Positions 17,677 to 27,106 of a stretch of DNA of 64,000 nt are shown here, piece after piece. Numbering within the stretch: position 1 is the first letter of the stretch; every line of letters starts with the position of its first letter. Source of the stretch: an uncultured Tolumonas sp. GTDB lineage: Bacteria > Pseudomonadota > Gammaproteobacteria > Enterobacterales > Aeromonadaceae. The position numbers and the translations under genes were made by a program. The stretch is taken from positions 761,001 through 825,000 of the forward strand of contig NZ_OY781371.1 in NCBI RefSeq assembly GCF_963676665.1. The letters run 5' to 3'. The notes beneath the pieces are model-generated. The model had not been told where the DNA came from and did no database searches. It worked only from the letters and a program-made list of their open reading frames with translations.

Positions 17677-20208
17677 TCATCTGGTTGCAGACCATCGGTA
17701 GAAAATCTGTTTAGCAAGTTCCGCCATGCCGAGATAAGCCACCACCATCACACCAAGAATTAAATAGAATTGGAACGGTGGTGGTACAAAACCAAAATAC
17801 GTTCCAATTGGTGTAAAGGGGAGGCCGATTGCGACGATAACAACGACTAATGAGGTTAAGGTGAGGAGTGCATGCGCTCGGCTTTTTAATGGATTGCCCC
17901 GCGTCCGAATAATGAAGATAACCAAGGTTTGTGTACACAATGACTCTACAAACCAACCGGTCTGAAAAAGCGATTCATTCGCTTTGAACACTCCCAACAT
18001 GATGTAAAAAGTCAGGAAATCGAACAATGAGCTAATAGGGCCAATGACCAACATAAAATTACGAATGAAATTTAAATCGAGTACCCGCGGCTTAAGTATT
18101 TCAGCGGCATCCACTTCATCCAATGGAATGGGTATTTCGGATATGTCATAGAGAATATTATTAAGCAGAATTTGGGTTGGCAACATTGGAAGAAAGGGTA
18201 AAAATAGCGAGGCACCTGCCATGCTGAACATATTGCCAAAGTTAGAACTCGTTCCCATCATGATGTACTTCATAATGTTACTAAAAGTTCGTCGTCCTTC
18301 CAAAACAGCGGCATGAAGAACATGCAGGTCTTGTTTTAATAAAATCATATCTGCCGCTTCTTTCGCCACATCAACCGCAGAGTCGACAGATAATCCCACA
18401 TCAGCTGAATGCAACGATGGTGCATCGTTAATGCCATCGCCTAGATAGCCAACCACATGACCTCTTGCTTTGAGTGCTAAAATAACCCGATTCTTCTGCG
18501 CCGGATTAACCCGGCAAAATAAGTTAACCGTTTCAACTCTCGCCCGCAGGGCATAGTCATCCATCTGCGCTATCTCTTTGCCGGTCAATAATCCTATCAC
18601 TGGGATCTTCAATTCAGCACAGACATGGCGAGTAACCAGCTCACTGTCACCCGTTACAATTTTGATTGTAACGCCGACATTTTTTAGTGCGTCGAGAGAG
18701 GACGCTGCGCTTTCTTTGGGGGGATCGAGAAAAGCGGCAAAACCAGCAAAAACTAATTCAGTTTCATCACTGACGACAGCATGGGGGTGATCCATCACCA
18801 CTTGTCGCCAGGCAACCGCTAAAACACGAAAACCTTCAGCCTCCAAAGCATGGTATTGTGCTTGAAGAGCCCCCAAAGTCGCATGATCCATCGCTTGCTG
18901 ATGGGCGGTATTGTCAATTTCTACGTGTGTACATAGCCCTACGATTTCATCGGGCGCTCCCTTTACGATCAACCACCGGATCCCAGCATTATCCAGTAAT
19001 ACAGAAATGCAACGACGTTCGAAATCAAAGGGAACTTCATCAATCTTTTTCCAGGCACTGACATCAATATGCTGGTGAGCAAGAATGGCTTCATCCAGCG
19101 GATTTTTTAACCCACTTTCAAAAAAACTGTTGAGATATGCTAATTTCAAGACCCAATCACTGATCTGCCCTGTGGCATTGACATGTTGTTCCATTCTTAT
19201 TTTAGCTTCAGTCAAAGTGCCTGTTTTATCGGTGCACAAAACATCCATCGAGCCTAAATCCTGGATCGCGGAAAGGCGTTTGACGATCATTTGCTTTTTC
19301 GCCATTCGAAGAGCGCCGCGAGCCAACGTGACAGAGACAATCATGGGTAACAATTCTGGCGTCAAACCAACAGCAAGGGCTACTGCAAACAAGAATGACT
19401 CCAGCCACGGTTTGTGGTTCATCATGTTAACAAGGAGAACAAACATCACCATTAACACCGTCAGACGCATGATCAACATGCCAAAACGGCGGGCTCCCAG
19501 TTCGAATGAAGTAGGAATAGTGGGACGTGAAATACTCTCTGCTATTTCTCCGACCGCCGTTTCTGCACCGGTTTTTATTACGACTATTTTTGCACTACCA
19601 CTAATAACTGAAGTTCCCATAAATACCGCATTCGTTGCATCCTGAAGGTCTATCGCGGTATCTGGTAATATTCCGGCTTTTTTTTCAACAGGGTACGTTT
19701 CACCAGTTAACAATGCTTGTTTAACGAAAAAATCAGAGGATTCAATGATAATTCCATCAGCTGGAATTAGATCCCCTGCAACAAGTAAAACTACATCGTC
19801 AGGGACAATGTTGGCGATAGGAAGCTCCACTTGTTTGTTATCCCGCAGCGCTTTTGCTTTTACTGCTACAGATTGGCGCAATTTATCCGCCGCGGCATTA
19901 GCCCGGTATTCCTGAATGAAATCCAGCGTAACACTAAGCAGGATGATCACACTGATGATGAAAAAATTGGTAATTTCCCCAGTAAATGCGGAAATAGTAC
20001 TAGCAATAAGCAGGATGATGACCAGTGGATTTTTAAAACGGGAAATATACTGTATCAGAAGGGATTTATGGTGTTGTTCACGGAATGTATTAGGCCCAAA
20101 TTTAGAGAGTCGTATTTTAGCTTCGCTGTCCGATAAACCGGATCCATCGATATCTTTTTGAGTGAGTGGTTTTAACCACCACGAATGGTCTAATGCATTT
20201 TGAGACAT
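17677..20208 (-). CDS. mgtA: Magnesium-transporting P-type ATPase, MgtA/MgtB type
   Basis: About 843 residues from ATG 20208 (GTG 20214 is the alternative). P-type ATPase landmarks are present: LLTGETYPVEK in the actuator domain, DKTGTLTEA with the phosphorylated Asp, MVKGAPDE-like IVKGAPDEI in the nucleotide domain, and GDGINDAPSLHSADVG. Two membrane helices lie near the N-terminus, two flank the LTPELLPMIV segment, and six are C-terminal. The motif LTPELLP replaces the CPC of heavy-metal pumps, as in MgtA/B, so Mg2+ import at the inner membrane is expected. At about 843 residues it is somewhat shorter than enterobacterial MgtA. The upstream leader is short, with no sign of the long MgtA Mg2+ riboswitch. 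Confidence 0.9.
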   Translation of the reverse strand: MSQNALDHSWWLKPLTQKDIDGSGLSDSEAKIRLSKFGPNTFREQHHKSLLIQYISRFKNPLVIILLIASTISAFTGEITNFFIISVIILLSVTLDFIQEYRANAAADKLRQSVAVKAKALRDNKQVELPIANIVPDDVVLLVAGDLIPADGIIIESSDFFVKQALLTGETYPVEKKAGILPDTAIDLQDATNAVFMGTSVISGSAKIVVIKTGAETAVGEIAESISRPTIPTSFELGARRFGMLIMRLTVLMVMFVLLVNMMNHKPWLESFLFAVALAVGLTPELLPMIVSVTLARGALRMAKKQMIVKRLSAIQDLGSMDVLCTDKTGTLTEAKIRMEQHVNATGQISDWVLKLAYLNSFFESGLKNPLDEAILAHQHIDVSAWKKIDEVPFDFERRCISVLLDNAGIRWLIVKGAPDEIVGLCTHVEIDNTAHQQAMDHATLGALQAQYHALEAEGFRVLAVAWRQVVMDHPHAVVSDETELVFAGFAAFLDPPKESAASSLDALKNVGVTIKIVTGDSELVTRHVCAELKIPVIGLLTGKEIAQMDDYALRARVETVNLFCRVNPAQKNRVILALKARGHVVGYLGDGINDAPSLHSADVGLSVDSAVDVAKEAADMILLKQDLHVLHAAVLEGRRTFSNIMKYIMMGTSSNFGNMFSMAGASLFLPFLPMLPTQILLNNILYDISEIPIPLDEVDAAEILKPRVLDLNFIRNFMLVIGPISSLFDFLTFYIMLGVFKANESLFQTGWFVESLCTQTLVIFIIRTRGNPLKSRAHALLTLTSLVVVIVAIGLPFTPIGTYFGFVPPPFQFYLILGVMVVAYLGMAELAKQIFYRWSATR

Positions 20209-20647
20209 CTGCACATTTCCCTGTCAGATTTATTTCTTTTGGAGTAGTGAATCGAAATTGGAATGCAACACATTCATCAGTTAACTATAGTCGATAACTG
20301 AGCATTGAATATCGGTAAATAAATTATATAAACCAAATGGAATCACACGATGATCAGCTATTTTAACCCCAACATATCAAGTCTGAGTTAATTGGATTCA
20401 TGCATCTTAGTCGGTTGATAAATATGATTATTTTGCGGTAATTGCTATATCCTGGGTGCTTAGTTTATCGCAATCTATGATATTGAATATTTCCGTATGA
20501 GGTTGTGTTTTTAGGTGGAGTGGTGGTCGAGAATAAAATAAAGAGTGATTTGATATATACTTTATACTTCTGTTTACGATTAAAACAAAAAATAAGTTAC
20601 CCATTTTCTGCTATAGTGTAATCATCTTGCCATAAAGGATGATTTTC
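20209..20647 (-). promoter_or_regulatory. Divergent promoter region of mgtA and a small orphan gene
   Basis: This 440-base AT-rich region separates two divergent genes. On the minus strand a perfect TATAAT lies at 20323-20328, overlapped on its outer side by GGTTTA (20329-20334), which resembles one half of a PhoP box; a second good half is not seen. This is a weak candidate for the mgtA promoter. I see nothing else in the interval. Confidence 0.3.
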
Positions 20648-20848
20648 ATGCTGGACTTACATTTGACTGAAATAAAAAATGCCCATCTATTTATGGAGTA
20701 TCTGATGACGTCAGGTGTAACTTTACCAAGTTCCCGTAATGATAATTGGGAATTATCAAACAAAGAACAGGTGATCGCGCGGATCAAAAAAGATAGTGAT
20801 GGAGTGGCTAGGTTTTTTATTTGCGCGGCTGAGGTTGGATGTAAATAA
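20648..20848 (+). CDS. Small orphan protein, family B copy 1 (66 aa)
   Basis: Unrecognised family, but clearly homologous to the 65-residue protein at 59229. Shared blocks are HLTEI-NAHLFM-YL, SR-D-WE, K-QVIARI and FFICAA. AAAGGA precedes the ATG at 20648 by 8 bases. There is no signal peptide or membrane helix. The C-terminal FFICAA-x-x-G-x-K strand is conserved. Two diverged copies 38 kb apart, each with a ribosome-binding site, argue that both are real genes. Function unknown. Confidence 0.65.
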   Translation: MLDLHLTEIKNAHLFMEYLMTSGVTLPSSRNDNWELSNKEQVIARIKKDSDGVARFFICAAEVGCK

Positions 20849-21128
20849 AACTATTGCTGTTTAAACTGATTATGATATACAGCGAGCTTGGTTGTTAATT
20901 GGAGTATTTTATTTATAATAATTCTTGATATGTATGTCTGCTGGTTATAAGCAAATGCAATTGAAATATGCCATCCATAGTTTGAATAACAATTCAAAGT
21001 AGTACTATAGGCTTAAACCTATAAATACAACTTGCAGTGAAAAATACTAAAAGTAGTAATTAAATTTATTGCTTGCATTAGCAGTTAGTAAATAACGCTG
21101 GTAATATATACATATAATAAAAATAATA

Positions 21129-21488
21129 ATGAGAGTATATATGAAAGCATATGAAAATTTTACGCACGATGATTTAATGTTGTTTCTGGATGAATATTTG
21201 TTAATGGTTCAAGACAAGCGCTCAACTGATTTTAATCAGTGCATTCCAAACTATAAAAAATTAGCTGAAATTTGGGGTTGTTCAGTAGGGCATGCCAGAG
21301 CAATTTTGGCTAAAGAAACCCAGCTTAAAAAGCATCACTACCTACTGCTAGCTGTACACTCTGGTAATATTCAACCTGCTTTGAAAATAAAGAAAACCGA
21401 TTTGCAAAACATTTTTGAAGATGACGAAATGAAGATGGCGCTATGTACCACCTTTCTTTGTCAGCATTTACCGATAAATCAGAATTAA
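21129..21488 (+). CDS. Orphan protein, family A copy 2 (119 aa) with helix-turn-helix-like segment
   Basis: The N-terminal 34 residues (AYENFTHDDLMLFLDE) match the gene at 16014 almost base for base. Here they are followed by NYKKLAEIWGCSVGHARAIL, which has the spacing of a helix-turn-helix, and a further 60 residues. No known family is recognised. The upstream 280 bases (20849-21128) are very AT-rich and contain an inverted repeat TATAGG-CTTAAA-CCTATA at 21006-21023 but no other gene. It lies 100 bases before hns on the same strand. A DNA-binding role is inference only. Confidence 0.6.
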   Translation: MRVYMKAYENFTHDDLMLFLDEYLLMVQDKRSTDFNQCIPNYKKLAEIWGCSVGHARAILAKETQLKKHHYLLLAVHSGNIQPALKIKKTDLQNIFEDDEMKMALCTTFLCQHLPINQN

Positions 21489-21587
21489 CTTTTACTAACC
21501 AGTTTGTTTTATTTAAAACGGCAATATACAATCAAAGGGCAGGCTAATACAGCCTCCCATTTAACTATTTCTTTGAAGGCAATCTCT

Positions 21588-21986
21588 ATGTCAGATTTTT
21601 TACGTACTTTTTTAAATGCTCGAAGCTTAAAAGCAATTACTCGTGAGTTGACTTTAGAACAACTGAATGAAGGTTTTGAAAAGTTAACTGCGATTGTTGA
21701 AGAACGCCGCGTACAAGAAGAGTCAGTTAGAAAGAGCCAAGAAGCTCGTTTGCAGAAAATTGAAGAATATAAAGCACTGCTGCAAGCAGATGGTATCGAT
21801 TTAGCTGATCTAGTTGCGGGTGTGTCTGCAACTGAAAAAACCAGCAAACGCGAACCACGCCCTGCTAAATACCAATATACGGATGCAGAAGGTAATGTTC
21901 AGACTTGGACTGGTCAAGGACGCCAACCAGTACCTATTCGTGAAGGTATTGCAGCGGGTAAAACTCTGAATGACTTTCTGATCTAA
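21588..21986 (+). CDS. hns: H-NS family nucleoid protein
   Basis: 132 residues from ATG 21588, with GAAGG 8 bases upstream; frames opening earlier are not needed. The N-terminal oligomerisation helices (MSDFLRTFLNARSLK, then RVQEESVRKSQEARLQKIEEYK) lead to a linker and the C-terminal DNA-binding domain. The AT-hook-like loop is TWTGQGRQPVPI, the H-NS signature. H-NS silences AT-rich, horizontally acquired DNA, which is plentiful around it. I cannot tell whether it is the main chromosomal H-NS or an acquired paralogue. Confidence 0.95.
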   Translation: MSDFLRTFLNARSLKAITRELTLEQLNEGFEKLTAIVEERRVQEESVRKSQEARLQKIEEYKALLQADGIDLADLVAGVSATEKTSKREPRPAKYQYTDAEGNVQTWTGQGRQPVPIREGIAAGKTLNDFLI

Positions 21987-21999
21987 GTTAGTTCAAATG

Positions 22000-22029
22000 T
22001 GCTGCATGTATATAAAATTACATGCAGCA
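22000..22029 (+). terminator. Hairpin downstream of hns
   Basis: Perfect 11-bp stem TGCTGCATGTA / TACATGCAGCA with an 8-base AT loop, 13 bases after the hns stop. It is followed by AATTTGC rather than a long T run, so the terminator role is likely but not classical. Confidence 0.6.
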
Positions 22030-22550
22030 ATTTGCTTGCAAATTCCCTATATTAAATTTATATCACATCGAATAATTAGCTTCTGTTTTTTTTGTATGTG
22101 TCCAGAGTCTAGTATAAAGATATGGCTAGTTAGCGCAGTAGTCATTATAAATAACAATTTCACTGTAGATATCTATTTATAATTTTTTAGCATACTAATA
22201 CGTAGGGCAGTTAGATGATAAATAAATACTCTGAGTTCATATGGGATCTTTTTGGTTTCAGTGCACCACGAAAAATAAAACTCATCTATGAACTATTTTG
22301 GTAAGAATAATACTAGATTATCGTTGGTGATGTTTTAAATCATACAAAGCTTTAATGTCATGATGTCTATTTATTATGGCTGTCAATTGGTTTATGATTT
22401 TCCTGTTCAAAATTAAAACTGTGTGTTTTCTTTGTGCGCTACTGTGGGCGAGCTAAAGTCTGCATCTCAAAGTATTAATATATTCGAATATTTAATTTAG
22501 TATCGTATCAACGATACTGATTCACATTTCTCTTGATCAACCATTAAATT
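22030..22550. other. AT-rich intergenic region
   Basis: About 520 bases between hns and the convergent SDR gene. Apart from one possible micro-ORF at 22215-22304 I see no gene, RNA or repeat. Other short frames here have poor starts and hydrophobic, AT-driven composition. Confidence 0.4.
22215..22304 (+). CDS. Possible 29-aa micro-ORF
   Basis: ATG at 22215 with AGGG about 8 bases upstream and a TAA at 22302. The peptide is amphipathic and aromatic-rich (contains FIWDLFGF and a C-terminal ELFW). There is no homology evidence. It could be a small membrane-active peptide or chance. Confidence 0.25.
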   Translation: MINKYSEFIWDLFGFSAPRKIKLIYELFW

Positions 22551-23321
22551 TCATGGTTGAAATAATCTCATTTCTGTTAACTCGGCTAATTTTACCATCA
22601 AAGAATCCTGAAACTGAATATCCGAAGCTGCTCTATGAGGTAGCTGTCGCTGAAGGTGGTGCCAGTAGCCACCGTTATTACCGATTTCAGAAGCTGGTGC
22701 AACGGCGAGCCAGCTTTGTGTTAAATGACCCATTGTCTGGTCATCCGGTGCATTCGCTCCTCCCATACGGGTTGGTACCCAACCGGGATCAACTGCGTGA
22801 CTCAACACGTGAGGCCATTTACGGGCAACAGCCAGAGCAAGTGTTGTGACAAACAGTTTACTGTCGGAATAAGCTGCACTGCTATTCCAACGGCGCAATT
22901 TCCACTCAATATCTTGCAATGATACATTTCCTTCATAATGCATACTGCTGCTCAGATATATCAACCGTTCAGGCTGCTGGATCAGGGCGGTTAATAAATA
23001 GGGAGCTAATGTATTCACCATGAATGTGCTGGAATAGCCATCGGCATTGAGCGACATCTCAGAAGCGTAAACACCGGCATTGTGGATCACCGCATTCATT
23101 TGTCCAATTTTATTCACCTGCTCTGCAATCTGATAAATGCCTGATATTTCATTGAGATCTCCAACAACGACATCGCATGCTTTGGGCCTTATATCCACTA
23201 TGCTGGCAAGTCGTTCCGTTGAACGTGCGTGTAACACAACCTGATGACCCTGTGCTATTAAATGCTCTGCTGTCGCGCGTCCAAGACCCTGTGTACTGCC
23301 AGTGAGAAAAATGATGCTCAT
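22551..23321 (-). CDS. Short-chain dehydrogenase/reductase (SDR)
   Basis: 256 residues with the classical Rossmann motif TGSTQGLG near the N-terminus, HNAG in place of NNAG, and the catalytic YSDSK. Ser in YLSSSMHYE completes the triad. NAD(P)-dependent reduction or oxidation of a small carbonyl or alcohol in the cytosol is expected; the substrate is not predictable. AGGATG precedes the ATG by 9 bases. It is the last gene after DUF3737 and malY on the minus strand, 20 bases after malY, so probably in one operon. Confidence 0.88.
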   Translation of the reverse strand: MSIIFLTGSTQGLGRATAEHLIAQGHQVVLHARSTERLASIVDIRPKACDVVVGDLNEISGIYQIAEQVNKIGQMNAVIHNAGVYASEMSLNADGYSSTFMVNTLAPYLLTALIQQPERLIYLSSSMHYEGNVSLQDIEWKLRRWNSSAAYSDSKLFVTTLALAVARKWPHVLSHAVDPGWVPTRMGGANAPDDQTMGHLTQSWLAVAPASEIGNNGGYWHHLQRQLPHRAASDIQFQDSLMVKLAELTEMRLFQP

Positions 23322-23341
23322 TGCTGCTTCATCCTTAAGAT

Positions 23342-24535
23342 TTAAATCAAAGATAGTGATTTGTCAGATGATGAGATTACATTCAGACCTGATTTTAGCC
23401 GTACTAATCCTTCAGTTAAAACTTGTCTGGGGCAGGCGATGTTTAATCTGATAAAACCTTCTCCTGCCCCACCGTAAAGTGTACCTTCATTGACCCGCAG
23501 ATGAGCTTTTTCGGATAGTTGCTGCGTCATGACCGCAGAACAAACACCTAAACTACGGCAGTCAATCCAGGCGAGATAGGTGGCTTCTTGTTTTGTCAGC
23601 CTAAGTGCAGGCAATTCTCTGCTGAGAAAATCTTCGACCAGTAGATAGTTTTCATAAAGATAATGCCGTAGTGCATCTAGCCATTCTGTACCTTTTGTAT
23701 AAGCGGCAATGGTTGCTGTGACACCAAAAGGGTTTACATCACATACCTCGTGAATATTGAGGGCTTTATCGATGCGACTGCGTAAAGCTGGATCTGCGAC
23801 CACAATATTGGCGATCTGTAATCCGGCTATGTTGAATGTTTTGCTGGGTGATAGGCAGGTAATGGATTGCGCTAGAAAATCAGCGCCCAGTGTGGCATAG
23901 GGTTGATGCTTCTGATGGGGAAACACCAGATCACAATGAATTTCATCACTGATCATCAACACTTTATAGCGTTGGCAAATTTCACCGAGTCGACGCAGTT
24001 CTGTTGCTGTCCAGGCCCGACCAACCGGGTTATGAGGATTGCATAAAAGTAACGCTTTCACACCCGGTAATGACGCTTTTTGCTCTAAATCAGCAAAATC
24101 CATCTCGAATCGGCCATCAATTTGTATAAGCGGATTTTCGAGGATCTCGCTCCCCATATTGCGAATGGACGAAAAAAAACAGTTATAGACTGGTGTCTGA
24201 ACCAGCACTTTGTCTCCGGGGTTAGTGACCGCACGTAATATGGCAGAAAGGGCTGGGACTACACCTGACGTATAGAGTATCCACTCGCGCGCTATTTCAA
24301 ACTGGTGACGTGTTGTAAACCAATGTTGTATCGCCGAAAAATAGGTTGCTGGCACTTTGGTGTATCCAAAAATCCCATGGCGTACACGTTGCTCTAGTGC
24401 TTCGATAATGGCTGGTGCTGTTTTGAAATCCATGTCGGCAACCCACATGGGTAACAATTTGGGGTCATCAGAGATATCCCATTTATAAGAGCTGCTATTT
24501 TGCCGTGGCGTGATACTGTCAAAATCAAAGTTCAT
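23342..24535 (-). CDS. malY: PLP-dependent C-S lyase/aminotransferase, MalY/PatB type
   Basis: 397 residues from ATG 24535, close to E. coli MalY (390). Fold-type I landmarks are present: KWDI...LPMWVADMDF at the N-terminus, NPHNPVG, SDEIHCDL, and the PLP lysine in SPSKTFNIAGLQ. Family members cleave cystathionine or cysteine conjugates to pyruvate, ammonia and a thiol. The frame extends upstream, but the ATG at 24535 overlaps the stop of the DUF3737 gene by one base (TAATG), which indicates coupled translation and fixes the start. The MalY-specific regulatory role seen in E. coli is not implied. Confidence 0.9.
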   Translation of the reverse strand: MNFDFDSITPRQNSSSYKWDISDDPKLLPMWVADMDFKTAPAIIEALEQRVRHGIFGYTKVPATYFSAIQHWFTTRHQFEIAREWILYTSGVVPALSAILRAVTNPGDKVLVQTPVYNCFFSSIRNMGSEILENPLIQIDGRFEMDFADLEQKASLPGVKALLLCNPHNPVGRAWTATELRRLGEICQRYKVLMISDEIHCDLVFPHQKHQPYATLGADFLAQSITCLSPSKTFNIAGLQIANIVVADPALRSRIDKALNIHEVCDVNPFGVTATIAAYTKGTEWLDALRHYLYENYLLVEDFLSRELPALRLTKQEATYLAWIDCRSLGVCSAVMTQQLSEKAHLRVNEGTLYGGAGEGFIRLNIACPRQVLTEGLVRLKSGLNVISSSDKSLSLI

Positions 24536-25413
24536 TATGAGGCTACCTTTGAATTTGCGAGCTGAATTTCGCAAGCGCCAGGATTAAGACAGTGTTCATC
24601 AATGATGATTTCATCAATGTGTTGTGCACGAATGTACCCGCCTTTCGGATTACGCACACTGACGATCCCGGAACAAATATCCGCCTGTACGGTGGAATAT
24701 TCAAAACAGAAATTTGTGTTTTCCATCTTGCAGTTTTCCATCACGAGATCAGTGGCATAACACAGCGGCTGTTCACCTCGGATGGTGCAGTTGATTAATC
24801 GTAGGTTTTTCGAATGCCAGCCAAGGTATTCACCATCTAAAATACTATCGTAGACGGTTATATTCTCAGCTCCCCAGAAGGCATCTTTTGAATCAAGAAT
24901 GGAATTCCGGATGACAATATTTTTTGCATCTTGAAATGAGTAATTGCCCTGCAATTTCATATTCTTGATCTCGATGTTTTCACCATTCATCAAAAGATAA
25001 TCCGCATTGCTGAACTCGACGTCTTTCATGCGAATGCTCCGGCAGTTCCATAATGTTTCTCCAGCATTTGGAAAACGGGAGTTTTCAATAGTGAGATTTG
25101 ACGCCTGACGGAACATTTTTGGCGCATCAACAGTGCTATATCGCATGCAGAGATTTTGTGTGTACCAAATAGCAGCTCGGGCAGAAACAGTAAAATGGCT
25201 ATGTTCAATAATGATTTCGTCACTGTGCCAGAAGGGGTATTTACCCATAAATTCGCATTCCAGTGCCGATACCTGATGCGTGTGTTTAAGTGGAGATTCA
25301 CCCGGCAGAAATTGTACGTTTTGTAAATGTAGGCTGTCTTTCGCGTATAAAGAACGTTCACCCTCAAAAAAGCAATCACGGATAATTTGTTTTGCAGAAA
25401 TGCGATGGGTCAT
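24535..25413 (-). CDS. DUF3737 family protein, right-handed beta-helix
   Basis: 292 residues made almost entirely of short repeating strands (for example ENITVYDSILDGEYLGWHSKNL), the pattern of DUF3737 proteins with a parallel beta-helix. Typical family blocks include FEGERSLYAKDSL, AAIWYTQNL, ETLWNCRSI and FCFEYSTVQADI. No signal peptide is seen, so it is cytosolic. The biochemical function of DUF3737 is unknown to me. It overlaps malY by one base. This pairing with malY suggests a shared pathway. Confidence 0.9.
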   Translation of the reverse strand: MTHRISAKQIIRDCFFEGERSLYAKDSLHLQNVQFLPGESPLKHTHQVSALECEFMGKYPFWHSDEIIIEHSHFTVSARAAIWYTQNLCMRYSTVDAPKMFRQASNLTIENSRFPNAGETLWNCRSIRMKDVEFSNADYLLMNGENIEIKNMKLQGNYSFQDAKNIVIRNSILDSKDAFWGAENITVYDSILDGEYLGWHSKNLRLINCTIRGEQPLCYATDLVMENCKMENTNFCFEYSTVQADICSGIVSVRNPKGGYIRAQHIDEIIIDEHCLNPGACEIQLANSKVAS

Positions 25414-25444
25414 TCTGATTGTCCAATGTGGTAGCTGAAAAGTG

Positions 25445-25474
25445 AAACAGCCGGGAGATAATTCCCGACTGTTT
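25445..25474 (-). terminator. Rho-independent-like terminator after the alpha/beta hydrolase gene
   Basis: 12-bp stem with one mismatch (AAACAGCCGGGA / TCCCGACTGTTT) around a 6-base loop, between the hydrolase gene and DUF3737. It has A/T runs on both sides. It likely separates the two transcription units on the minus strand. Confidence 0.6.
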
Positions 25475-25509
25475 TCTCGTAGCCTGATGAAATGGATCTG
25501 TTAGGGGGG

Positions 25510-26549
25510 TTATAAGTTCTTGGTAAAGAAACCAGTCAATTTGGCAAACGGGATCAAATCAACACGATCATATAAATCGACATGACCAGTGTTCGGCACC
25601 AGATACAGCTCTTTAGGTTCACCTGCTAATTTATAAGCATTATTACTAAATTCGCGGGAGTGCGCGTTTTCACCAGCAATAAACAACATCGGGCGCGGAG
25701 AAATTGTCTCGATGTCATTGAACGGATAAAAATTCATGAATTTCACGTTGCTGGTCAGTGTCGGGTGGGTTGTCACCAGACGTGATGAGCCTTTTTGTGT
25801 GAATTCACCGCGAGGTGTACGGTAGAAATCATAAAATTCCCGCTGGATTGCCGGTGTATCTTTAGTGATTTCATGGGTGGTTCCGCCGGTATATTTGGTT
25901 GCGCCACCAGTAAATTCGACATAACGTTGCTCTGCCGCTTCAGCAATAATGGCCTTGCGCTGTGTGACGTTCATTGGCTTAAATTCTTTGTAATGAGTTA
26001 GGCCTGAGCGGTTCACCTCGCCCATGTCATACATGCTGACGGTCGCAATCGCTTTCATGCGCGGGTCGATTTTTGCTGCGCTAATGGCAAAGCTGCCACT
26101 GCCACAAATACCTAAAACGCCAATTTTATTGCGGTCGATATCATTGCGTGTACCAAGGTAATCAACGGCAGCACTGAAATCTTCTGAATAAACATCAGGT
26201 AAGACCGCATTCCGCGGATCACCTTCGCTTTCACCCCAAAAAGAGAGGTCGATTGCCAGAGTGACAAAACCCGCTTCCGCCAGTTTTTGCGCATACAGAT
26301 TTGAACTTTGTTCTTTCACCGCGCCCATTGGGTGACCAACAATAATGGCTGGATGTTTGTTTTTTTATCCATGCTTTTTGGCATAAATAGATTACCGACC
26401 ACATCCATTTTATACAGATTTTTAAACGTCACTTTTTGCATTGTAACTTGCTCACTGTGGTAAAAGTTATTTGCTCCATGTGACATATCCGCCCCCCAAC
26501 TCATAAATGAGAGGAAAGAAAGCATCAGGCTCGTCATTAGTTTTTTCAT
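25510..26549 (-). pseudogene. Secreted alpha/beta hydrolase, frameshifted in an A7 tract
   Basis: The N-terminal part begins MKKLMTSLMLSFLSF at 26549, a signal peptide with cleavage expected after the SWGA region, and GAGGCGGAAA lies upstream. The frame breaks near 26345-26372 at a run of seven A. The downstream frame restores PAIIVGHPMGAVKEQ and continues to 25510 with LSFWGESEG, LGICGSGSFAISAA and GHVDLYD. One extra A would give a single continuous protein of about 346 residues. The nucleophile elbow reads Gly-Ile-Cys-Gly-Ser, Cys in place of the usual Ser, as in dienelactone-hydrolase-like relatives. It is either a real disruption or a sequencing error. Confidence 0.8.
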
Positions 26550-26731
26550 TTTCCGCCTCATTATTAAAAACATGAATTCATAATGTGAATTAATCACCTT
26601 GTTAATTTCAGGAATATTGACACTATTGTGAATTCCATTATCAGGAGTTGATTATTCCTATATCTGGAAAAGAATATAAAAATGAATGTGGTATGCTAAA
26701 AGCTAGTTCCAAAGCAATAGCAAGGTTGAGT

Positions 26732-27085
26732 ATGGACGTCAGTTTTGATGTAAACCATGTCACGGTTGTGATTGAATTGATGGAGCATGAAACTTCTCAT
26801 GATCTCATTCGATTATTGCCTCGAAAATTAGAGTTAGAAGATTATGGTTCAACCGAAAAAATTAGTTATCTGCCAGAAAAATTATCAATTAAAAATCAGC
26901 CGTCGGGTTATAAGCCTGTTAAAGGTGATGTAGCTTATTATGCCCCTTGGGGGAATCTTGCCATATTTTGCCACGATTTTTCATTTTCGCCGGGGCTGAT
27001 TAAATTAGGCCGAGTAACACAAGGTTTTGACATTGTTTGTCAACCTGGCAAATCAATCATTGAATTAAAATCGCATATGAAATAA
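26732..27085 (+). CDS. Cyclophilin-like fold protein
   Basis: 117 residues from ATG 26732, with AAGG 6 bases upstream; the frame opens earlier at a TTG (26648) but the family begins near MDVSFDV. Conserved blocks are LPRKLELEDYGSTEKISYLP, then GDVAYYAPWGNLAIF, then GLIKLGRV. These match the small cyclophilin-like domain (Cyclophil_like family) of bacteria, usually without known peptidyl-prolyl isomerase activity. It is divergent from the hydrolase gene and converges on a LysR gene. Confidence 0.82.
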   Translation: MDVSFDVNHVTVVIELMEHETSHDLIRLLPRKLELEDYGSTEKISYLPEKLSIKNQPSGYKPVKGDVAYYAPWGNLAIFCHDFSFSPGLIKLGRVTQGFDIVCQPGKSIIELKSHMK

Positions 27086-27106
27086 CACCATGCCTCATGA
27101 TTATTT

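Noticed and set aside
20209-20330. MgtA-type Mg2+ riboswitch leader
   Set aside because: The best promoter candidate leaves a leader of about 110 bases with no proline-rich leader peptide or alternative hairpins visible.
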